A DNA stretch of 64,000 nucleotides from assembly GCF_024298825.1 (NCBI RefSeq), contig NZ_CP101153.1, positions 1,922,001 to 1,986,000 on the forward strand. The letters are read 5' to 3'. This stretch comes from Haloglomus salinum (GTDB lineage Archaea > Halobacteriota > Halobacteria > Halobacteriales > Haloarculaceae). Positions 60,031 through 64,000 of this stretch are shown piece by piece; the stretch's first letter is position 1; the number at the start of each line of letters is the position of its first letter. The notes below the pieces were generated by a model. That model saw nothing but the letters and a program-made list of their open reading frames with translations. It was not told where the DNA came from and did not search any database. The position numbers and the translations under genes were made by a program.

Positions 60031-61125
60031 ATGGACTCCCGAATCAGGGAACACGCGGAGATACTCGTCGACGACTGCGCCGAGGTCGAGGCCGGCGATC
60101 AGGTCGCCATCGTGGCCCACCCGGCCGCCGAGGACCTCGTGGTCGCGGTCGCCGAACTGGTCGGCGAGCGCGGTGGCGTCGTCAGCACCTCGCTCGGGAC
60201 TGCTCGGACCCGGCGAGCACACAAGCTCGCCGCCGACGAGGAGACCCTCTCGCAGGAGAACGAGATGGCACGCTCGAAGTACGAGGCCGCCGACGCAGTC
60301 GTCCAGATCCGTGGCGAGCGGAACCTCAACGAGACGTCCGACGTGCCGCCCGAGAAGAACGCGACGAGCAGCAAGGCCAACCAGGCCGTTCAGGAGGCGT
60401 TGCTCGACTCGCGGTGGGTCCTCACGCAGTGGCCCTCGTCGGGGTACGCACAGAAGGCCGAGATGTCGACCGAGGCGTACGAGGAGTTCGTCTGGAACGC
60501 CGTCAACAAGGACTGGAACGCGGTCCGCGAGCATCAGGCACAGCTCGTCGAGTTGCTCGACCCTGCCGAGGAGGTCCGTATCGTCTCGGGGGACACCACC
60601 GACGTCCGGATGTCCGTCGCCGGCAACCACGCGAAGAACGACGCCGACGACAACAACATGCCCGGCGGCGAGGTGTTCACGGCGCCCGTCGTCGACAGCG
60701 TCGAGGGCGAGGTTCTGTTCGACAAGCCGGTCCTCATCCAGGGCCGCGAGGTGCTGGACGTGCGGCTCGTCTTCGAGGGTGGCGAGGTGGTCGAGCACGA
60801 GGCGACGAAGAATGAGGCCCTGCTGACGAGCCTGCTGGAGACCGACGAGGGGTCGAGCCGGCTGGGCGAGCTCGGCATCGGGATGAACCGCGACATCGAC
60901 CGGTTCACCTCGAACATGCTGTTCGACGAGAAGATGGGTGACACTGTCCACATGGCCATCGGCCGCGCGTACGAGGAGACCGTCGGCGAGGACAACGAGT
61001 GCAACGAGTCCACCGTCCACGAGGACATGATCGTGGACATGAGCGAGGACTCGCGCATCGAGTTCGACGGCGAGGTGGTCCAGGAGGACGGGACGTTCGT
61101 GTTCGAGCCGGGGTTCGAGGACTGA
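60031..61125 (+). CDS. M29-family aminopeptidase, copy 2
   Basis: The 364-residue paralogue of copy 1 has the same metal-site blocks (PGGEVFTAPVVDSVEGEV, LGELGIGMNRDIDRFTSNML, GDTVHMAIGRAYE, TVHEDMIVDM). The N-terminal half is much more diverged (AEDLVVAVAELVGERGGVVS, ARSKYEAADAVVQIRGERNL), which is where substrate selection would differ. It is 183 bases after copy 1, separated by the hairpin. Confidence 0.9.
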   Translation: MDSRIREHAEILVDDCAEVEAGDQVAIVAHPAAEDLVVAVAELVGERGGVVSTSLGTARTRRAHKLAADEETLSQENEMARSKYEAADAVVQIRGERNLNETSDVPPEKNATSSKANQAVQEALLDSRWVLTQWPSSGYAQKAEMSTEAYEEFVWNAVNKDWNAVREHQAQLVELLDPAEEVRIVSGDTTDVRMSVAGNHAKNDADDNNMPGGEVFTAPVVDSVEGEVLFDKPVLIQGREVLDVRLVFEGGEVVEHEATKNEALLTSLLETDEGSSRLGELGIGMNRDIDRFTSNMLFDEKMGDTVHMAIGRAYEETVGEDNECNESTVHEDMIVDMSEDSRIEFDGEVVQEDGTFVFEPGFED

Positions 61126-61444
61126 GCGACGCCGGACGAAGCGGAGGCGTTCGGGGAATCATGGAGGCCTGGATGAACGGGTCGCACGTGTCTGCCCGTG
61201 TTCCCGTGCCCTACCGGTGACTCGCGGACGACGGAACCGGCTTCCCACGCTGGTCGCGGTGCTCGGAGTCGAGAGACAGTGCCGGCGGAGAACGCCGGCG
61301 AGTGGACAGCGGCGTGCTGGCGCGGTGGGCGCCAGCCACATGGACTTCGGTGCCGGCGTGACAGGGCGCCGGCGGGCCGGACGGGCGCACATGGCCGCCC
61401 GCCCGATGCAGGTATGGCTGGATGGAGACGCGGGCTGAGCCTGG
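61126..61444. other. Intergenic region
   Basis: No gene is supported. Several short GC-rich inverted words (for example GCCGGCG and CGCCGGC near 61280-61370) are present, with nothing clearly regulatory. Confidence 0.5.
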
Positions 61445-61576
61445 TCAGATCCCCTCGTTGCAGACCGAGCAGCGGCTCTCCTGGGCCTCGTGGTCCCAGA
61501 CCAGCGTACCCTCGTTGCACTCGTAGCACGGCGCGTAACTCGCCGACGGACCCGATGGGGGCAATGACGCGGACAT
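61445..61576 (-). CDS. Small CPxCG-related zinc-finger protein (43 residues)
   Basis: The minus-strand frame starts at the ATG at 61576 and encodes MSASLPPSGPSASYAPCYEC, then NEGTLVWDHEAQESRC and SVCNEGI. Two CxxC knuckles (C17/C20 and C36/C39) form a single zinc ribbon. Haloarchaea encode many such micro-proteins, some shown in Haloferax to affect motility or stress behaviour. The role of this one is unknown. CTTATGG at about 61604-61610 on the minus strand lies about 27 bases upstream, in TATA position for a leaderless gene. Confidence 0.75.
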   Translation of the reverse strand: MSASLPPSGPSASYAPCYECNEGTLVWDHEAQESRCSVCNEGI

Positions 61577-61859
61577 TACACTCGACGAACATCGAGCGAT
61601 ATCCATAAGCCTTGGGCATAATGGTGTTAATATGCTCTAGAAGTATTCGTACGGGTTGGAATATTTGGCTAAGGGTGAATTATGGAATAGTAAAATCGGT
61701 TCTCCCTCGACGCTCGTCCGGTTCCCGGTCGCTTCGAGCAGGAGGACTGGACGACCCACGGAATCCGGGGCCACGAACCGGGCACGCGTCCGCTCGTGGC
61801 GAGCCGGACCGACGGACGAGACCGGCAGTCGTATGCCGCGTGCGGGGGAACCGCCGTGC

Positions 61860-62306
61860 ATGCTCGAACCGGGCGACCCGGCACCTGACGTGAGTGCGCC
61901 CAACCAGCACGGCGAGCCCGTCACTCCCGAGTGGGCGGGCGTGACGGTCGTCTACTTCTACCCCGAGGACGAGACGCCCGGCTGCACGGTCGAGGCCCAG
62001 CAGTTCACGACCGAGGCCGAGAGCTACGCCGACGCCGGCGTGACGGTGTACGGCGTCTCCACCGACGACGTGGAGAGTCACGCCGACTTCGCCGAGGCCG
62101 AGGGTGTCGCCTTCGACCTGCTGGCCGACCCCGAGGAGGACGTGTGCGAGGCGTTCGGTGTCCCCCGCATCACCGGCCGCGCGAAGCGGACCACGTTCGT
62201 CGTCGTCGACGGCGAGGTCGAACGTGTCTACGAGGGCGTCGACCCGGATGGCCACGCCCGCGACCTCCTGCTCGACCTGCTGGACGACGGCGTCGTCGAC
62301 CTGTAG
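61860..62306 (+). CDS. Peroxiredoxin (Bcp/PrxQ type), copy 1
   Basis: The 148-residue protein starts at the ATG at 61860 (MLEPGDPAPDVSAPNQHGEP). The active site is YPEDETPGCTVEAQQF with the peroxidatic Cys after Pro-Gly, and GVSTDDVESHADFAE follows. A second Cys (DVCEAFGVPR) lies near the position of a resolving-type residue. It reduces hydroperoxides with electrons from a thioredoxin-like donor. It is followed after 46 bases by a paralogue. Confidence 0.9.
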   Translation: MLEPGDPAPDVSAPNQHGEPVTPEWAGVTVVYFYPEDETPGCTVEAQQFTTEAESYADAGVTVYGVSTDDVESHADFAEAEGVAFDLLADPEEDVCEAFGVPRITGRAKRTTFVVVDGEVERVYEGVDPDGHARDLLLDLLDDGVVDL

Positions 62307-62352
62307 CGGACCGACCCAAACCGGTATCCCATCCCCGACCGAAGCGGAGGCC

Positions 62353-62796
62353 ATGCTCGAATCCGGCGACGCAGCACCCGAGGTCAGCGCACCCAACCAG
62401 CACGGCGACACCGTCACCCTCGACTTCTCCGGGCCGACGGTCGTCTACTTCTATCCGAAGGACTTCACGGGTGGCTGCACCATCGAGGCCAACGACTTCG
62501 AGGAGCACCTCCCTGCGTTCGAGGACGCCGGCGTCTCCGTCTACGGCGTCTCGATGGACGACGTGGAGAGCCACGCCGACTTCGCCGAAGAGGAGGGTGT
62601 CACCTTCGAACTCCTGGCCGACCCCGAGGGCGAGGTGGCCGCCGCGTTCGGCGTCGACACGGACGAGGGTTACACCGACCGCGTCACCTTCCTCCTGAAC
62701 GACGGCGAGGTCGTCGCGGCGTACGACCCCGAACTGGCCGACCCCGCCGGCCACGCACAGGAGGTACTCGAAGACGCGACGGAACTGGCGGCGTAA
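62353..62796 (+). CDS. Peroxiredoxin (Bcp/PrxQ type), copy 2
   Basis: The 147-residue paralogue has active site YPKDFTGGCTIEANDF, which keeps the peroxidatic Cys but has Gly where Pro precedes it in copy 1. The second Cys of copy 1 is replaced, leaving a 1-Cys enzyme. The rest is closely similar (GVSMDDVESHADFAEEEGVT). The tandem pair may differ in reductant or substrate. Confidence 0.9.
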   Translation: MLESGDAAPEVSAPNQHGDTVTLDFSGPTVVYFYPKDFTGGCTIEANDFEEHLPAFEDAGVSVYGVSMDDVESHADFAEEEGVTFELLADPEGEVAAAFGVDTDEGYTDRVTFLLNDGEVVAAYDPELADPAGHAQEVLEDATELAA

Positions 62797-62865
62797 CGGT
62801 CTCGAAAAATCCACGGTCTTTCTGAGAACGTAATACTTTCTACATTCATGTCTGGGGTTTCAGAA

Positions 62866-63342
62866 CTAATTTGCCTCGTTGGTTAGCTCTCCGGCGACTA
62901 CTGCGACCTCGTCGACCGCCGCCTGCCAGCCGTCCGGTCGCTCGCCGCCCCGCTTCGGGGGGTCGAGGTCCACCGTGACCGGATGGTAGGAGAGCCCGTC
63001 TAGCGTGTTCGCGGCCACGTTCCCGACGAACTCCGCGTTCTTCCGCTTCGCGGAGACGCCCCCACTGGCGAGGTCGTAGTAGCGTGTGAACAGGTGGACG
63101 ACGACCACGCGGTCGGCGTCGATGGCTCCCTCCGAGAGATGCCGGAACAGTTTGGCCGCGTTGTCCGAGGGGTCCGCACGGCGCCACTCCAGTTCGACCG
63201 CGACGAGCAGGTCGTCCCCCGAACCGGCCACGTCGACCGGCGTCCCGGCGACGTGGTGTTCCGTGGCCCAGTCGAGTACGGGACGGTCCGTGGCGAGTCG
63301 CTCGCGGAGGCGGGCAGCCACGTCACGAGCGAACGAGCCCAT
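62866..63342 (-). CDS. Uncharacterised protein, possible nuclease-like fold
   Basis: The 158-residue protein contains DVAGSGDDLLVAVELEWRRA, DPSDNAAKLFRHLSEG, RVVVVHLFTRYYD. The D...(E)xE order resembles PD-(D/E)xK nuclease cores, but the Lys is not in the canonical place. I cannot assign a function. Its start at 63342 is 33 bases from the stop of the neighbouring PGF-CTERM gene, so it may be the downstream member of that transcript. Confidence 0.6.
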   Translation of the reverse strand: MGSFARDVAARLRERLATDRPVLDWATEHHVAGTPVDVAGSGDDLLVAVELEWRRADPSDNAAKLFRHLSEGAIDADRVVVVHLFTRYYDLASGGVSAKRKNAEFVGNVAANTLDGLSYHPVTVDLDPPKRGGERPDGWQAAVDEVAVVAGELTNEAN

Positions 63343-63375
63343 CGAGCTGGGCGAGCGGCGCCCCGAGCTTGAGCG

Positions 63376-64000
63376 TTACGCCGCCCGGCGCGCGAGCAGT
63401 GCAGCGCCGACCAGCGCGACGAGGGTCGCGATGGTACCGAAGCCGGGCTGTCCCCCGGTCTCTGTCCCGTCCGCCGGCGGTTCGGTCGGCGTGTCCGCCA
63501 CGGTCGGCGAGGTGGTCGGACTCGTCGTCTCGAACGGGGTCGGCGAGGCCGTCGCCGTGCCGGTGCTCACCGCCGTCGGCGTGGCGGTTCCGTCGGTCAC
63601 GGGCGTCGGCGCCGCGGTCGGGGTGCCGGCGCCCGTACGGTCGGTCGACGTGGGGGTGGCCGTGGTCGGCGTCCCGTCGCCGTCGTCGGTCCCGGTCCGG
63701 GTCTCCTCGGGCGGCGTGGGGGTCGCGGTGTCGTCGCCCCCGTCACCGCCGTCGACCGGGGTGGGCGTCGGCGTCGGGGTGGCTGTCGGCGTCGACTCAT
63801 CGCCGCTGCCGTCCGATGGCGTTGCCGTCGGCGTGGGGGTCCCGGTGTCGCCCCCGCTGTCCGTCGTGTGGCTCACCTGCGCGGTGTCGGTTCCCATCAG
63901 GTTCCCGTCGCGGGTCCGGTAGGGGAAGTCCTCCTCGCCGCCGGAGACATCGTACTCGAAGCGGCGGTTGGCGTTGGCGTCCGTGTACGCCTGCGCGACG
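63376..64000 (-). CDS. PGF-CTERM surface protein (partial, N-terminus beyond right edge)
   Basis: The frame is open to the window edge. From the edge inward it reads AQAYTDANANRRFEYDVSGG, EEDFPYRTRDGNLMG, then a long Thr/Pro/Gly/Asp-rich spacer (about 63470-63870). It ends in the sorting tail GGQPGFGTIATLVALVGAAL with a basic LARRAA end. PGF-CTERM proteins are cut and lipid-linked by archaeosortase, and their Thr-rich stalks are usually glycosylated. The exposed domain is outside the window. A closed frame from the internal ATG at 63897 is possible, but the coding signal clearly continues upstream. Confidence 0.85.
   Translation of the reverse strand, partial: VAQAYTDANANRRFEYDVSGGEEDFPYRTRDGNLMGTDTAQVSHTTDSGGDTGTPTPTATPSDGSGDESTPTATPTPTPTPVDGGDGGDDTATPTPPEETRTGTDDGDGTPTTATPTSTDRTGAGTPTAAPTPVTDGTATPTAVSTGTATASPTPFETTSPTTSPTVADTPTEPPADGTETGGQPGFGTIATLVALVGAALLARRAA

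Noticed and set aside
58651-61020. Minus-strand extension of the threonine aldolase frame to 1135 codons
   Set aside because: Only the last 345 codons are aldolase; the rest is antisense to the M29 genes.

Overview
The window is a piece of a haloarchaeal (class Halobacteria) chromosome. The DNA is GC-rich with G/C at most third codon positions. The predicted proteins are strongly acidic. Many genes start within a few tens of bases of a TATA-like element with no ribosome binding site, as expected for leaderless archaeal transcripts. Lineage markers include three HTH-10 (bacterio-opsin-activator type) regulators, twin-arginine lipoprotein signals, a PGF-CTERM surface anchor and a short IMPDH-like enzyme. 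No rRNA, tRNA, CRISPR array or complete insertion sequence was seen.

Layout. 1-1269: a metal or arsenic type permease with YHS domains, cut by the left edge. 1560-4538: tandem tail-fibre/adhesin-like genes with a start-less third copy and a Thr/Pro-rich lipoprotein. 4850-9514: an HTH-10 regulator, an MFS transporter, two zinc-ribbon membrane proteins and surE. 9851-15678: a DsbA-family protein, an acyl-CoA dehydrogenase, a DoxX-MFS-ArsR cluster and an HxlR regulator. 15798-21360: cupin, HTH-10 regulator, an orphan secretion ATPase, enoyl-CoA hydratase and a small ABM-like protein. 21556-31021: a probable proline-use region (aldehyde dehydrogenase, HTH-10 regulator, proline dehydrogenase, five-gene branched-chain-type ABC transporter, EamA exporter), tied together by copies of the palindrome CCGACCATGGTCGG. 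31183-39769: an APC transporter with a TrkA-N partner, an Lrp/AsnC regulator, an R2-like oxidase, an F420-type oxidoreductase, two DHH phosphoesterases and a small membrane protein.

39766-47760 is an iron-acquisition regulon. Five perfect copies and one near copy of TTAGG-N4-CCTAA, a DtxR-type box, sit at its promoters. They control two paralogous siderophore-receptor lipoproteins, a reduced thioredoxin-reductase-like flavoprotein, a DtxR repressor, one permease/ATPase pair and three uncharacterised proteins, two of which share a domain. An ABC exporter follows. 49941-63342 is mostly housekeeping: a nucleotide-binding LOG-like protein, DUF2071 protein, acyl-CoA dehydrogenase, polyphosphate kinase, IMPDH-like enzyme, threonine aldolase, two tandem M29 aminopeptidases, a 43-residue zinc-finger protein and two tandem peroxiredoxins. 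The window ends inside a PGF-CTERM surface protein.

The most promising items are the iron regulon with its unknown co-regulated proteins, the proline regulon with its shared palindrome, the adhesin cassettes carrying a 113-base identical repeat, a run of six hairpins in the 855-base gap before the threonine aldolase, and a redox pair (DsbA, DoxX) sharing one promoter element.
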